A stretch of DNA of 64,000 nt from positions 301,501-365,500 of the forward strand of contig CP113924.1 in assembly GCA_029391995.1 (NCBI GenBank). Direction: 5' to 3'. A model generated the notes under the pieces. It was not told the DNA's origin. It was given only the letters and a program-made list of their open reading frames with translations, and searched no databases. Source of the DNA: Streptococcaceae bacterium ESL0729 (lineage in GTDB: Bacteria; Bacillota; Bacilli; Lactobacillales; Streptococcaceae). Positions 45,382-55,568 of this stretch are shown in pieces. Position numbers and translations under genes: made by a program. Every line of letters begins with the position of its first letter. Position 1 is the first letter of the stretch.

Positions 45382-45455
45382 TGATTAGGCTTTAATTAAG
45401 CTACAATTTGAGGGGTAATTTAGTGAAAATAATATTGGAAAAATAGGGTAAGTTA

Positions 45456-45483
45456 TTGCTTTACTGGCTCATTATGTTAAAAT
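45456..45483 (+). promoter_or_regulatory. Promoter of the ftsA division operon
   Basis: TTGCTT (45456-45461), 16-base spacer, TG-T-TAAAAT (-10 at 45478-45483), about 105 bases before ftsA. The remainder of the 208-base gap after yacP shows no further feature. Confidence 0.65.
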
Positions 45484-45589
45484 ACTGAATGAGTGTTAAT
45501 ATCTTAGACTAGGAATATTATCTACTTTACTAAAAAAATGATTAAGCTAACTAAAAATGTACTTTAAGAAGAGGAAAGGAGTCACTTTG

Positions 45590-46942
45590 ATGGCCAAAAG
45601 TGGACTTTTTACGGGTATTGATATCGGAACTAACACAATAAAGGTGTTGGTTGCTGAATACATCCGTGGTGATATGAATATAATTGGTGTGGGCAATGCC
45701 AAGAGCGAAGGCTTAAAAAATGGAATCATAGTTGATATTGATAAGGTTGCTGTATCCATTAAAAAAGCAGTTGAAGCAGCTGAGGAACGTTCAGGTGTCA
45801 AAATAACTGGTGTGAATGTGGGCTTACCTGCTAACATGCTTGAAGTTGATTTTTGTCAAGGGATGATTCCAATTGCAAATGGTTCAAAAGAAATAACAGA
45901 CAAGGATGTCGAACAGGTTGTCGACAATGCCCTCTTACGTAGCGTCTTACCTGAAAGAGAGATTGTTGCAGTTTTACCTAAGGAATTTACGGTTGACGGT
46001 TTTGAAGGTATTACAGACCCTCGCGGAATGTTTGGAGTACGCCTTGAGATGAGAGGTCTTCTCTACACTGGACCAAGAACCATCATCCATAATCTTCGTA
46101 AGTCTGTTGAGCGTGCAGGTTTGTTTGTTGAAAACATTGTAATAAGTCCCCTATCTCTTACAAATTATGTCCTTAGTGAGGGAGAACGCGAATTTGGTAC
46201 AACAATTGTTGACCTTGGGGCTGGACAAACCTCAATCATCAGCATCAAGGATCAAAATTTACAGTATCTTGATGTAAGTCCTGAAGGTGGCGATTACGCG
46301 ACCAAGGATATTTCGACAGTTTTAAACACAACTGTTGAAATTGCAGAAGACTTAAAAGTTAATTACGGTGAAGCAAGTACAAGCCGTGCAAGTAAAGATG
46401 AACGTTTCCTAGTTGATGTTGTTGGCAAGAACGAGCCAGAAGCAGTTGATGAGTACTACCTGTCACAAATCCTTGAAGCCCGCCTAACTCAAATTTTTGA
46501 ACGCGTGAAAAGAAATCTAAAGGATAATCATGTGAGTGATTACCCAGGAGGTCTTGTTCTGCTTGGTGGTGGTGCTGCCATGCCAGGGATTGTTGAGTTG
46601 GCCAGTCAAGTTTTAGGAACTAATGTTCGCTTATTTGTACCTGCTGAAATGGGACTTCGAAATCCAATTTTTGCCAATGTTTTAAGTATTGTTGACTATG
46701 TTGGTGGCAGAAGTGATATTGACAGTTTAGTCCAAGCTTCAGTTGTGAAGCAAGAGACATATACAGAAGATTTTTCAAGGGAAAGTCAAGAAGATGTCTA
46801 CTATGAAGAATCAGCTTCAGATGAGTATTCTGAACCTGTAGCTGACGACTATAAAGAGTCAGTTCAAGAAGACAAGATTAATAAAAAAGATGGTGGCTTA
46901 GTTCACCGGTTAAAAGACATGTTTTCTAGCATGTTTGATTAA
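45590..46942 (+). CDS. ftsA: Cell division protein FtsA
   Basis: 450-residue actin-like ATPase that tethers FtsZ to the membrane. It has phosphate loop [23 protein letters not shown], and [10 protein letters not shown]; an acidic linker (about 390-435) precedes the amphipathic C-terminal helix [12 protein letters not shown]. The ATG at 45590 follows AAAGGAG; a longer frame from 45557 has no ribosome site. It lies 14 bases before ftsZ. Confidence 0.98.
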   Translation: MAKSGLFTGIDIGTNTIKVLVAEYIRGDMNIIGVGNAKSEGLKNGIIVDIDKVAVSIKKAVEAAEERSGVKITGVNVGLPANMLEVDFCQGMIPIANGSKEITDKDVEQVVDNALLRSVLPEREIVAVLPKEFTVDGFEGITDPRGMFGVRLEMRGLLYTGPRTIIHNLRKSVERAGLFVENIVISPLSLTNYVLSEGEREFGTTIVDLGAGQTSIISIKDQNLQYLDVSPEGGDYATKDISTVLNTTVEIAEDLKVNYGEASTSRASKDERFLVDVVGKNEPEAVDEYYLSQILEARLTQIFERVKRNLKDNHVSDYPGGLVLLGGGAAMPGIVELASQVLGTNVRLFVPAEMGLRNPIFANVLSIVDYVGGRSDIDSLVQASVVKQETYTEDFSRESQEDVYYEESASDEYSEPVADDYKESVQEDKINKKDGGLVHRLKDMFSSMFD

Positions 46943-46956
46943 GAGGAGAGATAAAC

Positions 46957-48216
46957 ATGGAATTTTTATTTGATGGTGATCAACAAGGTGCAGTAATCAA
47001 GGTTATTGGTGTTGGTGGAGGTGGTGGTAACGCCATCAACCGCATGGTTGAAGAACAAGTTGGTGGTGTTGAATTCATCGCAGCAAACACAGACGTTCAA
47101 GCCCTACGTTCTTCTAAGGCTGACACTGTTATCCAAATCGGTCCAAAGCTTACTCGTGGACTTGGTGCCGGAGCTGTTCCTGAGGTTGGTCGTAAGGCTG
47201 CTGAGGAAAGTGAAGAAGTAATTGAAGAAGCTCTTGCTGGAAGTGACATGGTCTTTATCACTGCTGGTATGGGTGGTGGAACTGGTACAGGAGCTGCACC
47301 AGTTATCGCTGGAATCGCAAAACGCTTAGGAGCACTTACTGTTGGTGTCGTAACTCGTCCCTTTGGTTTTGAAGGATCAAAACGTGGCTACCATGCCGCT
47401 GAAGGTATCGCTGAACTTAAGGAAAATGTTGATACCCTACTTATCATTTCAAACAATAACCTACTTGAAATCGTAGACAAGAAGACTCCACTTACAGAAG
47501 CCCTTCGTGAAGCAGACAATGTTCTTCGCCAAGGTGTTCAAGGGATTACCGACCTTATCACAAGCCCAGGTATGATTAACCTTGACTTTGCTGACGTTAA
47601 GACAGTAATGGCAAACAAGGGTGATGCTCTTATGGGTATTGGAGTTGCTGAAGGTGACGACCGTGTTATCGAAGCTACTCGTCAAGCTATCTACTCACCA
47701 CTACTTGAAACAACAATTGATGGAGCTGAAAATGTTCTCTTGAACGTTACAGGTGGTCTTGATATGTCTCTATCAGAAGCTCAAGATGCATCAGAAATCG
47801 TTATCCAAGCAGCAGGTCATGATGTAAATATCTTACTTGGAACAGCCATTGACGATAGCCTGCAAGGTGAAATCCGCGTTACAGTTGTAGCAACTGGTGT
47901 TGATAAGGAAGAAGTTAAACGTGTTGTCAACCAACAAGCAGAACAACCACGTCGTCGTATTTTAGGAACTTCAGCAGGGGATAATTCAGCAAGTAACGAT
48001 GTTCGTCGTAAGGATACTAAGGTTGTAAGCCAAAATCAAAATCAAAAATCAGCCTTTGGTGAATGGGATTTGCGTCGTGATTCAAATCAAGCACGTCCCA
48101 ACCAAGTAAGTAGCCGTGATGAGCAAGCATCAATCAGCAAATTCAATGTACCAAATCAAACTACTCAAATTGAGGAAGATAATTTGGATACACCTCCATT
48201 TTTCCGCAACAAATAA
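46957..48216 (+). CDS. ftsZ: Cell division GTPase FtsZ
   Basis: 419-residue tubulin homologue that forms the Z-ring. The GTP signature GGGTGTG is near residue 107, the T7 loop NLDFADVK is visible, and the variable linker (about 325-405) ends in the conserved tail DTPPFFRNK that binds FtsA and SepF. Codon use is strongly biased towards optimal codons. The next gene begins 2 bases after its stop codon. Confidence 0.99.
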   Translation: MEFLFDGDQQGAVIKVIGVGGGGGNAINRMVEEQVGGVEFIAANTDVQALRSSKADTVIQIGPKLTRGLGAGAVPEVGRKAAEESEEVIEEALAGSDMVFITAGMGGGTGTGAAPVIAGIAKRLGALTVGVVTRPFGFEGSKRGYHAAEGIAELKENVDTLLIISNNNLLEIVDKKTPLTEALREADNVLRQGVQGITDLITSPGMINLDFADVKTVMANKGDALMGIGVAEGDDRVIEATRQAIYSPLLETTIDGAENVLLNVTGGLDMSLSEAQDASEIVIQAAGHDVNILLGTAIDDSLQGEIRVTVVATGVDKEEVKRVVNQQAEQPRRRILGTSAGDNSASNDVRRKDTKVVSQNQNQKSAFGEWDLRRDSNQARPNQVSSRDEQASISKFNVPNQTTQIEEDNLDTPPFFRNK

Positions 48217-48218
48217 AT

Positions 48219-48899
48219 ATGACAATAGCGGAGAATGTAGAAGCTGTTCTCTGTAAACTGAAAAAAATCGAAAATCAAGCAGGTCGTGCAGAGGGTTCAG
48301 TAACAGTAGTCGGAGTGACTAAGTATGTTGATGAGTCCGCTGCACGACAACTTGTAGATGCTGGAATTAATAATTTAGCAGAAAATCGGGTTGATTTATT
48401 TCTTGATAAGTATCAGTCTTTAAAAGATTTGGATATAAGCTGGCATCTAATTGGAAGTTTACAAAGGCGAAAGGTGAAGGACGTTATAAACTATGTTGAC
48501 TACTTTCATGCTTTGGATTCAATAAGACTGGCTGAGGAAATTTCAAAGCGGGCCAACCATCAAATAAACTGCTTCCTTCAGGTTAACGTATCAGAAGAAG
48601 AAAGTAAGCACGGTTTCTTGGTTGACCAGCTTGAAGCTGCTGTTTTGGAAATAAATAATCTACCAAAGATCAAAATAGTAGGTCTCATGACCATGGCACC
48701 TTTCAGTGCTAGCCGGGAAGAACTTACTGCAATTTTTTCAAGGACTAAAGAGCTACAAGAGGCCATTAAAAGCCTCAAGCTTGAAAATGTACCTTGCAGG
48801 GAATTGAGTATGGGGATGAGCCGGGACTATCAAGAAGCTGTTGAAAGTGGTGCAACTTTTATTAGAATAGGGAGTGAGTTTTTTAAGGGACTAAATTAA
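48219..48899 (+). CDS. ylmE: YggS-family PLP homeostasis protein
   Basis: 226-residue TIM-barrel PLP-binding protein (YlmE/YggS/PLPBP), involved in vitamin B6 and amino acid balance. PLP lysine lies in VVGVTKYVD; WHLIGSLQRRKVK and LSMGMSRDYQEAVESGATFIRIGS are typical. No Shine-Dalgarno precedes the ATG, which is 2 bases after ftsZ, so it depends on translational coupling. Confidence 0.95.
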   Translation: MTIAENVEAVLCKLKKIENQAGRAEGSVTVVGVTKYVDESAARQLVDAGINNLAENRVDLFLDKYQSLKDLDISWHLIGSLQRRKVKDVINYVDYFHALDSIRLAEEISKRANHQINCFLQVNVSEEESKHGFLVDQLEAAVLEINNLPKIKIVGLMTMAPFSASREELTAIFSRTKELQEAIKSLKLENVPCRELSMGMSRDYQEAVESGATFIRIGSEFFKGLN

Positions 48900-48901
48900 T
48901 T

Positions 48902-49564
48902 ATGGATAATGTAAAAGATATATATGAAAAGATGAAATCTTTCTTTTTAGGGGAAGATGAAGAAGATTATGATGATGAAAAAAAGGTTGACAACTATGGT
49001 CAGTCTGAAGATCCTTCTCTCTTAACTATTAGAAGGGATCAAGCCCCAAAAAATTCACAACAAGCTAGTAAAAATCACCAAAAACCTGAGAATAAGGACC
49101 AAAGAAAGTCAGCTTATTCTTATGAGCACCAAAAAGATTTAAGAGAGCAGGGTAAATCTACTAAGGGGCAGGCCACAAGCTCAGCTAAATCTAGCAGCCA
49201 AAAAATCCAAGCAGGTGACTTTAAAACAAATAAAATGGAAGAAAAAGGTCGCTTTCACGGAATGAGTCGGGAAGAAAAATTTTCAAAAATTGCCATTAGA
49301 GAACCACGTGTTTACGGGGACATCATGGATATTGCAAGTCTTGTAAGAGATGATGAAAGTGTCGTAGTAAACTTCAAACTTATGGATGATGCTCAAGCTA
49401 GACGAAGCATCGACTTCTTTACAGGGGTGGTTTATACCCTGGACGGGGACATCCAAAACGTTGGTGGCCAAATCTTCCTTCTAACTCCAGCCAGTGTTTC
49501 AGTTGAAGCAAGTGCTGAATTAAGTTTACTGGCTCGCCAAAACTATGATGAGTTCAATTTATAG
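48902..49564 (+). CDS. sepF: Cell division protein SepF
   Basis: 220-residue membrane-associated FtsZ anchor. An amphipathic N-helix (DIYEKMKSFFL), an acidic stretch, a long Lys/Gln/Ser-rich linker (about 45-135) and the C-terminal SepF core (SVVVNFKLMDDAQARRSIDFFTGVVYTLDGDIQNVGGQIF in part, about 150-205) are seen. The linker is longer than in Bacillus SepF (about 150 residues in total). It sits 2 bases after ylmE. Confidence 0.95.
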   Translation: MDNVKDIYEKMKSFFLGEDEEDYDDEKKVDNYGQSEDPSLLTIRRDQAPKNSQQASKNHQKPENKDQRKSAYSYEHQKDLREQGKSTKGQATSSAKSSSQKIQAGDFKTNKMEEKGRFHGMSREEKFSKIAIREPRVYGDIMDIASLVRDDESVVVNFKLMDDAQARRSIDFFTGVVYTLDGDIQNVGGQIFLLTPASVSVEASAELSLLARQNYDEFNL

Positions 49565-49573
49565 GAGTTCTGA

Positions 49574-49819
49574 ATGATTATAAATTTATTGTACAGACTA
49601 ATAAGCATTTATTCGCTGATTTTAGTAATTTATGCTATCATGAGCTGGATTCCAGGTCTTCGTGACAGCAAGCTTGGAGAGGTCATTGCTGATCTTTCTA
49701 TGCCTTATTTGAATCTTTTTAAAAACTTGGATTTAACCTTTGGGAATTTTGACTTTACGGTCTGGGTTGCTGTCTTCTCCCTTCAGATTCTTCAAAGACT
49801 ACTTATCTTTCTTTTTTAG
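49574..49819 (+). CDS. yggT: YggT family membrane protein
   Basis: 81-residue protein (YlmG/YggT) with two membrane helices and the conserved SWIPGLRDSKLGEVIADLSMPYLNLFK between them. It is linked to division and nucleoid or septum organisation in several lineages. AGGAG lies 6 bases before the ATG, and its stop codon abuts ylmH. Confidence 0.93.
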   Translation: MIINLLYRLISIYSLILVIYAIMSWIPGLRDSKLGEVIADLSMPYLNLFKNLDLTFGNFDFTVWVAVFSLQILQRLLIFLF

Positions 49820-50611
49820 ATGAAGGATGTATACCAGCATTTTAAGCCTGAGGAAAGAGAATTCATTGATCGAAGTCAAGACAAGATAGACCGGGTTAAT
49901 TTCAACTATGAGATTATAAGCAGTGATTTTTTAAATCCTAGGGAGTATATGATCTTGGAAAGTTTGGCTAAGGCTAGTAACGTTTGCATTTACTCAAGTG
50001 CTGGCCTGGCTGACACGGAGATGGTTAAGGCCATCTTGGCCCCTGATTTTTATGTCCTTGATGTCTCTGATTTTGATTTGGCCTTGGTTGACATAAGATT
50101 TCCTAGTAAATTTGCTAAAATTAGTCATTCGCAGATTCTTGGTACCCTTTTGGGTCAAACAGGCTTAAATAGGTCTAAAATTGGTGATATTATCGTTACT
50201 GATGACCGGGCTCAATTTTATGTTGATTCTAAGTTGCTTTCTTTTTTAGAGGAAAATATTAGTAAAATTGGCAAATTAGGTGTAAAATTACGGGGCATAC
50301 CCCTTGATCAAGCAATAGGACTTGAGCAGGTTAGTGAGCCTTCGAAAATTAAGCTTTTGTCGGTTTCTAGCTTGCGTCTTGATAAACTTGTGGCCAGTAG
50401 CTTCAATCTTTCAAGGAAGATAGCTTCTGATTTGATTGAAAAAGGACTAGTAAAATTAAATTATTCAGTGGAAGATAAGAAGGAAAAACTTCTTGAGCTT
50501 GGTGATTTAATAAGCGTTAGGGGATATGGGAGATTCACTTTAATAAATGAACTTTCTTTGAGTAAAAAGGATAAGTTAAGGGTTGAGGTTGCAATTACAA
50601 AAAATAAATAA
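49820..50611 (+). CDS. ylmH: YlmH S4-domain RNA-binding protein
   Basis: 263-residue protein with an N-terminal domain and a C-terminal S4 RNA-binding domain (about 185-245; SSLRLDKLVASSFNLSRKIASDLIEKGLVKLNY). YlmH homologues bind stalled 50S subunits in ribosome rescue. It starts directly after the yggT stop codon with no Shine-Dalgarno, so coupled translation is likely. Confidence 0.94.
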   Translation: MKDVYQHFKPEEREFIDRSQDKIDRVNFNYEIISSDFLNPREYMILESLAKASNVCIYSSAGLADTEMVKAILAPDFYVLDVSDFDLALVDIRFPSKFAKISHSQILGTLLGQTGLNRSKIGDIIVTDDRAQFYVDSKLLSFLEENISKIGKLGVKLRGIPLDQAIGLEQVSEPSKIKLLSVSSLRLDKLVASSFNLSRKIASDLIEKGLVKLNYSVEDKKEKLLELGDLISVRGYGRFTLINELSLSKKDKLRVEVAITKNK

Positions 50612-50628
50612 TATCCTAGGGAGGTCGT

Positions 50629-51264
50629 ATGGTTTTAAATAGTTTAGATATTCAGAATAAAGATTTTTCAACGCAGATGAGGGGTTATAATAAAAAAGAG
50701 GTTGAAGACTTCTTTGATATTATCGTACGCGACTATGATTATTATGCCCAAAAGGTTAAGGAATTAGAACGTGAGAACAAGAATCTTGCTGAGAAGGTTG
50801 AATACTTCGAAGAGATGAAAGATTCCCTCAACAAGTCGCTTATCATTGCCCAAGATACATCAGACAATGTTCGAGCTCAGGCTGATACGGAGGCTGAAAA
50901 TATTTTAACAGATGCCCGTCAAAAGGCTAATGCAATCATTACAGCTTCTAAGAGTGAAGGACAAATCATTCTTGATACAGCTCGTGATGACGCTGTTCGC
51001 CTGGTCAGGGAAACTGATGAGTTGAAACGAAATCTTCGTTCATACCACCAAAGAATCCAAATGACTGTACAAGCTCAGCTTGATAGCATTAATGATGCTG
51101 AATGGGATGAAATCTTCAGGCCAGTTTCAACCTATATTCCTAACCAGGATGAGGTTCTTAGAAGGATTGTTGAAGAAACATTTGAAGGGGAGCAGTATAC
51201 ATCAAGAGTTCCACTTGCTGAGATTGCTGATGCAATTGATCAAGCTTCAAAGGAAGAAGAATAA
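50629..51264 (+). CDS. divIVA: Cell division initiation protein DivIVA
   Basis: 211-residue coiled-coil protein that binds curved membrane at septa and poles. The N-terminal membrane-binding domain has DIQNKDFSTQMRGYNKKEVEDFFD; two coiled-coil blocks follow (about 30-70 and 75-140), then an acidic tail. GGGAGG precedes the ATG. It is the last gene of the division operon, followed by the isoleucine T-box. Confidence 0.97.
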   Translation: MVLNSLDIQNKDFSTQMRGYNKKEVEDFFDIIVRDYDYYAQKVKELERENKNLAEKVEYFEEMKDSLNKSLIIAQDTSDNVRAQADTEAENILTDARQKANAIITASKSEGQIILDTARDDAVRLVRETDELKRNLRSYHQRIQMTVQAQLDSINDAEWDEIFRPVSTYIPNQDEVLRRIVEETFEGEQYTSRVPLAEIADAIDQASKEEE

Positions 51265-51285
51265 TAAAAAATTAAGGACAGGAAG

Positions 51286-51497
51286 ATACATTCATATTTA
51301 TAGCGACTGGGAGATGGTGGAAGCCCTGGAATCACTGAATGTATTTTTATCACCTACTTTATCTTTTACTGAAGGATGGGTCAGATCATCTGTTAAGTTG
51401 AGACGTTACTCGCGTTAAGAGATTAAGATGCAGCAGTTTTGCTGTAAATTAGGGTGGTACCACGGCTTTTCGTCCCTTGACGAGGAGCCTTTTTATA
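51286..51497 (+). promoter_or_regulatory. T-box leader specific for tRNA-Ile
   Basis: Stem I is closed by ATACATTCA / TGAATGTAT (51286-51294 with 51336-51344), with specifier ATC (Ile) at 51331-51333 just before the 3' strand. The apical GATGGTGGAAG motif is present. The T-box sequence AGGGTGGTACCACGG is at 51451-51465, its TGGT suiting the ACCA end of tRNA-Ile. The competing terminator GGCTTTTCGTC / GACGAGGAGCC (51464-51489) ends in TTTTT. Uncharged tRNA-Ile should permit ileS transcription. Confidence 0.96.
51464..51497 (+). terminator. T-box terminator stem before ileS
   Basis: An 11-base stem with G-T pairs, CCTT loop and T run; it overlaps the 3' half of the antiterminator T-box sequence. 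Confidence 0.92.
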
Positions 51498-51520
51498 TTT
51501 TTAAGAAAAGGATAAATAAA

Positions 51521-54310
51521 ATGAAAGTAAAAGATACATTAAATCTTGGAAAAACTGCTTTTCCAATGCGTGCTGGTCTTCCAACCAAGGAGCCAATTTG
51601 GCAAGAAGGCTGGTACCAGGCTGACCTTTACAGTGCCCGTCTAAAACAAAATGAAGACAAACCATCATTCATGCTTCATGATGGCCCTCCCTACGCTAAT
51701 GGAAACATCCACGTAGGACACGCCCTCAACAAGATTTCAAAAGATATCATTGTTCGCTATAAGAATATGACGGGCTTTCGTGCACCACTTGTTCCAGGTT
51801 GGGACACTCACGGTCTACCAATCGAGCAGGTTCTTGCTAAAAAAGGAATCAAGCGTAAGGAAATGGATCTTCTTGACTATCTTGAAGAGTGCCGCAAGTA
51901 TGCCCTAAGTCAGGTTGATACACAACGTGAAGACTTCAAACGCCTTGGTGTTATGGCTGACTGGGAGCATCCATATGTAACCCTTGACCCGTCATATGAG
52001 GCAGCTCAAATTAAGGTCTTTGGGAAAATGGCTGAAAAAGGCTATATCTACAAGGGACAAAAACCAATCTACTGGTCACCATCAAGTGAATCAAGTCTAG
52101 CGGAAGCTGAGATTGAATACCAAGACGTTCGTTCTGCATCAATCTTTGTTGCCTTCAAGGCTGTTGATACTCGCGGTCTTCTTCCAGAAGATACTGAGTT
52201 CGTTATCTGGACAACTACACCTTGGACAATTCCTTCAAACCTTGGAATCTTTGCCCATCCAGATTATGACTATGTCCTAGTTTCAACGAATAACCGTAAG
52301 TTCCTAGTAGCAAGTGAGCTTGTTGATTCAGTAGCAAGTGAGCTTGGTTGGGAAGAATTCGAAATCATCCAAACAATCAAGGGTTCTGAACTTGACAACA
52401 TGGTTGCCCGTCACCCATTCTACGACCGCGATACCCTTGTTATGAACGCTGAATACGTAACCCTTGATTCAGGTACAGGACTAGTACATGTGGCACCAGG
52501 ACACGGGGAAGACGACTACTTCTTCAGCCGTAAGTACAAGCTTGATGTATTAAGCCCAATCGATGACCGTGGTTACTATACAGAAGAAGCACCAGGATTT
52601 GAAGGACTTTTCTACGACGAAGGTAACAAAAAAGTTTCTCAAATGCTTGAAGAATCAGGTGCCCTCCTAAAACTTAACTTCTTCACCCACAGCTACCCAC
52701 ACGACTGGCGTACTAAAAAACCAGTTATCTTCCGTGCGACACCACAATGGTTTGCCTCAATCGACAAGTTCCGTGGCGACATTTTAGATGCAATCGAAGG
52801 TGTTAACTGGATTATGCCTTGGGGTAAAACACGTCTTTACAACATGGTTCGCGACCGTGGTGACTGGGTAATCTCCCGCCAACGTGCCTGGGGTGTGCCA
52901 CTTCCAATCTTCTATACGGAAAATGGGGAAGCGATTATTACACCAGAAACAACCAACCACATCTCTGATCTTTTCCGTGAACACGGATCTAAAATTTGGT
53001 GGGAACGTGATGCCAAAGACTTATTGCCAGTTGGATTCACTCACCCAGGTTCACCTAATGGGGTCTTCACTAAAGAGAGTGACATCATGGACGTTTGGTT
53101 TGACTCAGGATCTTCTCACGAAGCAGTCCTAAGACAACGCCCTGACCTAACATTTCCTGCTGACCTCTACCTTGAAGGTTCTGACCAATACCGTGGATGG
53201 TTCAACTCAAGTATCACAACAAGTGTTGCCATCAACGAAGAGTCACCTTACCGCGCTGTTCTTTCACAAGGTTTCGTCCTTGACGGAGAAGGCCGCAAGA
53301 TGAGTAAGTCACTCGGAAACGTCATCACACCAGGTACTGTTGTTAAGCAGTACGGAGCTGACATCCTCCGCCTTTGGGTAGCAAGCGTTGACACTGAAAG
53401 CGACGTTCGTGTATCAATGGACATCCTTGGACAGGTTTCTGAAACCTACCGTAAGATCCGTAACACCCTTCGCTTTTTAATCGCAAACTCAAGCGACTAC
53501 AAGAAGGCAGAAAATGAAGTGGCCTACACAGACCTTCACCCTTCAGACAAGTACATCCTTAACCGCCTAAATGAGGTTGTTGAAGCGTCACTTAAGTCTT
53601 ACGAAGACTACGACTTTATGAACGTTTATAAGACAGTCTTCAACTTCCTAACAAACGATTTGTCTTCATTCTACCTTGACTTCGCTAAAGACGTAGTCTA
53701 CATCGAAGCAGCTGATAGCCTTGCTCGCCGCAGCATGCAAACAGTCTTCTACGAAATCCTTGTAAAACTTACAAAACTTCTTGTTCCAATCATCCCGCAC
53801 ACTGCTGAGGAAATCTGGACCTACCTTGAAGACGAGGAAGCAGAATATGCCTACCTTGCTGAAATGCCAGAAGTAGAGTCTTACACAAATGTCGAAGAAC
53901 TTACTGACACATGGGCTGCCTTCATGGACTTCCGTGACAAGGTCCTTAAGGCCCTTGAGGTAGCCCGTGACGAAAAAGTAATCGGTAAATCGCTTGAGGC
54001 AAAAGTTACTGTTCACCCAGACCAAGTGACACGTACCCTCCTTGCTTCAATGAACGAAGATATCGCAAAACTTCTTATCGTTTCAGACTTTGTCATTGCA
54101 GATCAAGAACTTGCTGGAGCTCAAGAGTTCGAAGGAGTATCAATCCTTGTTGAGCATGCACCAGGCCAAGTATGTGATCGCTGCCGTCGTTTGGATGAAA
54201 CAGTTGGAACAAACGAAAATGAAAACCTACAAAATCTATGTGACCGTTGTGCTGCAATTGTAAGTGAGGAATTTCCTGAGGTTCTAGCCGAAGGTTTTGA
54301 AGCTAAATAA
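51521..54310 (+). CDS. ileS: Isoleucyl-tRNA synthetase
   Basis: 929-residue class I synthetase. HVGH (64-67), the editing CP1 domain, KMSKS (Lys593) and a C-terminal zinc site (CDRCRR and CDRC) are seen. A longer in-frame reading from 51428 would run through the T-box and is rejected; AGAAAAGG precedes the ATG at 51521. It is controlled by the leader immediately upstream and ends with its own terminator. Confidence 0.99.
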   Translation: MKVKDTLNLGKTAFPMRAGLPTKEPIWQEGWYQADLYSARLKQNEDKPSFMLHDGPPYANGNIHVGHALNKISKDIIVRYKNMTGFRAPLVPGWDTHGLPIEQVLAKKGIKRKEMDLLDYLEECRKYALSQVDTQREDFKRLGVMADWEHPYVTLDPSYEAAQIKVFGKMAEKGYIYKGQKPIYWSPSSESSLAEAEIEYQDVRSASIFVAFKAVDTRGLLPEDTEFVIWTTTPWTIPSNLGIFAHPDYDYVLVSTNNRKFLVASELVDSVASELGWEEFEIIQTIKGSELDNMVARHPFYDRDTLVMNAEYVTLDSGTGLVHVAPGHGEDDYFFSRKYKLDVLSPIDDRGYYTEEAPGFEGLFYDEGNKKVSQMLEESGALLKLNFFTHSYPHDWRTKKPVIFRATPQWFASIDKFRGDILDAIEGVNWIMPWGKTRLYNMVRDRGDWVISRQRAWGVPLPIFYTENGEAIITPETTNHISDLFREHGSKIWWERDAKDLLPVGFTHPGSPNGVFTKESDIMDVWFDSGSSHEAVLRQRPDLTFPADLYLEGSDQYRGWFNSSITTSVAINEESPYRAVLSQGFVLDGEGRKMSKSLGNVITPGTVVKQYGADILRLWVASVDTESDVRVSMDILGQVSETYRKIRNTLRFLIANSSDYKKAENEVAYTDLHPSDKYILNRLNEVVEASLKSYEDYDFMNVYKTVFNFLTNDLSSFYLDFAKDVVYIEAADSLARRSMQTVFYEILVKLTKLLVPIIPHTAEEIWTYLEDEEAEYAYLAEMPEVESYTNVEELTDTWAAFMDFRDKVLKALEVARDEKVIGKSLEAKVTVHPDQVTRTLLASMNEDIAKLLIVSDFVIADQELAGAQEFEGVSILVEHAPGQVCDRCRRLDETVGTNENENLQNLCDRCAAIVSEEFPEVLAEGFEAK

Positions 54311-54312
54311 GT

Positions 54313-54341
54313 AAAAGCCAAGCTGATGCTTGGCTTTTTTT
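54313..54341 (+). terminator. Intrinsic terminator of ileS
   Basis: AAAAGCCAAGC / GCTTGGCTTTT with a TGAT loop and T run. Confidence 0.93.
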
Positions 54342-54440
54342 AATCCAAAATTCTTCTTATCTTCTTTCTAATTTCATCTTATCTTGCTTTTTTGGGAAAA
54401 ATCCGATATTCTATAAAGAAAATCTTTTTTGGAGGCCAAT

Positions 54441-55469
54441 GTGTTAACACCTGAAATAATCGAAAACTTACCCAAAACAGAACTTCACTGTCATCTGGAT
54501 GGTTCCCTGTCCATGGATTTAATCAGACAGTTGGCAAGGAGTGAACAAATTGAAATTCCCCAGGAAGATGATGTTCTTAAGGGAAAAATTCATGCCTCAA
54601 AGGAGGTTAATTCTTTAGCCGATTACTTGCTTTGCTTTGATTTTGTTCTTCCCTTTTTACAGACCGCAGAAAATCTATCCCTGGCTGCCTATGATCTGGC
54701 TAGGCAGGCCAAGCTAGATAGGGTCAAATACATGGAAGTCCGCTTTGCTCCAAGACTCCATACCAAAAAAGGATTGAGTCTTAAGCAGGTAGTTGAAGCT
54801 GTTTGTCTTGGCTTTGAAAGGGCAGAAGCTGATTTTGACATCAAGATGGGTGGGATTATATGTGGCCTTCGCCATGAAAGGGAGGCTGATCTTATTAGTC
54901 TCTTAGATCTTTTTACAAGAAGGGGACTTTCGTCCAAGTATATTAACGGCTTTGATTTGGCAGGGGATGAAAAGAATTTTCCACCTAGCATGTTTACAAA
55001 TCTTTTAAGGCGGATAAGGGAAGCGGGAATTAATTTGACCCTTCATGCAGGAGAATGTGGTTGCGGTCAAAATGTTCTTGAATCAATTGAGCTTGGGGCC
55101 AAAAGAATTGGCCACGGGGTAGCGATTGGAAGTTTTCCGCAAGAATTTGCTAGGCTAAAAGATCAGGGAATTGTTTTCGAAATGGCACCAACCAGTAATT
55201 TTCAGACCAGAGCCATTGATAGCCTTGAAAATTATCCCTTTAAAGATTTATATGATGCAGGTGTCTTAGTGACCATTAATACTGACAATCGAACAGTAAG
55301 TGATACTGATTTAAACCAGGAGTATCAAAAAATTGCTGACTGGTATGATTTTGAGCCCAAGGATTTTTTAAGGGTTAATTTGAATGCCCTTGAAGGAGCC
55401 TTTATTAGCGAAGAAGATAAAAAATGCTTAAAGGATGAGTTTATCAAAGATTATCAAGCCTTCCTCTAG
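54441..55469 (+). CDS. add: Adenosine deaminase
   Basis: 342-residue purine salvage enzyme converting adenosine to inosine. Zinc and catalytic residues are present: ELHCHLDGS, LHAGECG, RIGHGVAIG and TINTDN. The start is GTG at 54441, 5 bases after GGAGG; a TTG at 54429 would include the ribosome site itself. An adenine deaminase is a less likely alternative, as only the subgroup details differ. Confidence 0.93.
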   Translation: MLTPEIIENLPKTELHCHLDGSLSMDLIRQLARSEQIEIPQEDDVLKGKIHASKEVNSLADYLLCFDFVLPFLQTAENLSLAAYDLARQAKLDRVKYMEVRFAPRLHTKKGLSLKQVVEAVCLGFERAEADFDIKMGGIICGLRHEREADLISLLDLFTRRGLSSKYINGFDLAGDEKNFPPSMFTNLLRRIREAGINLTLHAGECGCGQNVLESIELGAKRIGHGVAIGSFPQEFARLKDQGIVFEMAPTSNFQTRAIDSLENYPFKDLYDAGVLVTINTDNRTVSDTDLNQEYQKIADWYDFEPKDFLRVNLNALEGAFISEEDKKCLKDEFIKDYQAFL

Positions 55470-55501
55470 TCACGGTCATCAGGGAAAATTTTTTCGAAAT
55501 A

Positions 55502-55510
55502 TGTTAGAAT
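55502..55510 (+). promoter_or_regulatory. Extended -10 promoter of the glycosyltransferase gene
   Basis: TG-T-TAGAAT, 58 bases before the proposed start. Confidence 0.5.
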
Positions 55511-55568
55511 GCTTAACATATATAAGCTGAAAATTATTTTATGGATGGATTGGAAGAGTGAGCGTTTG

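Noticed and set aside
45382-45420. Terminator after yacP
   Set aside because: A short TAGGCTTTAATTAAGCTA dyad exists, but the stem is weak and there is no T tract.
51428-51520. N-terminal extension of IleS
   Set aside because: The open frame runs through the T-box and terminator. The ATG at 51521 has a ribosome site and gives the standard protein start.
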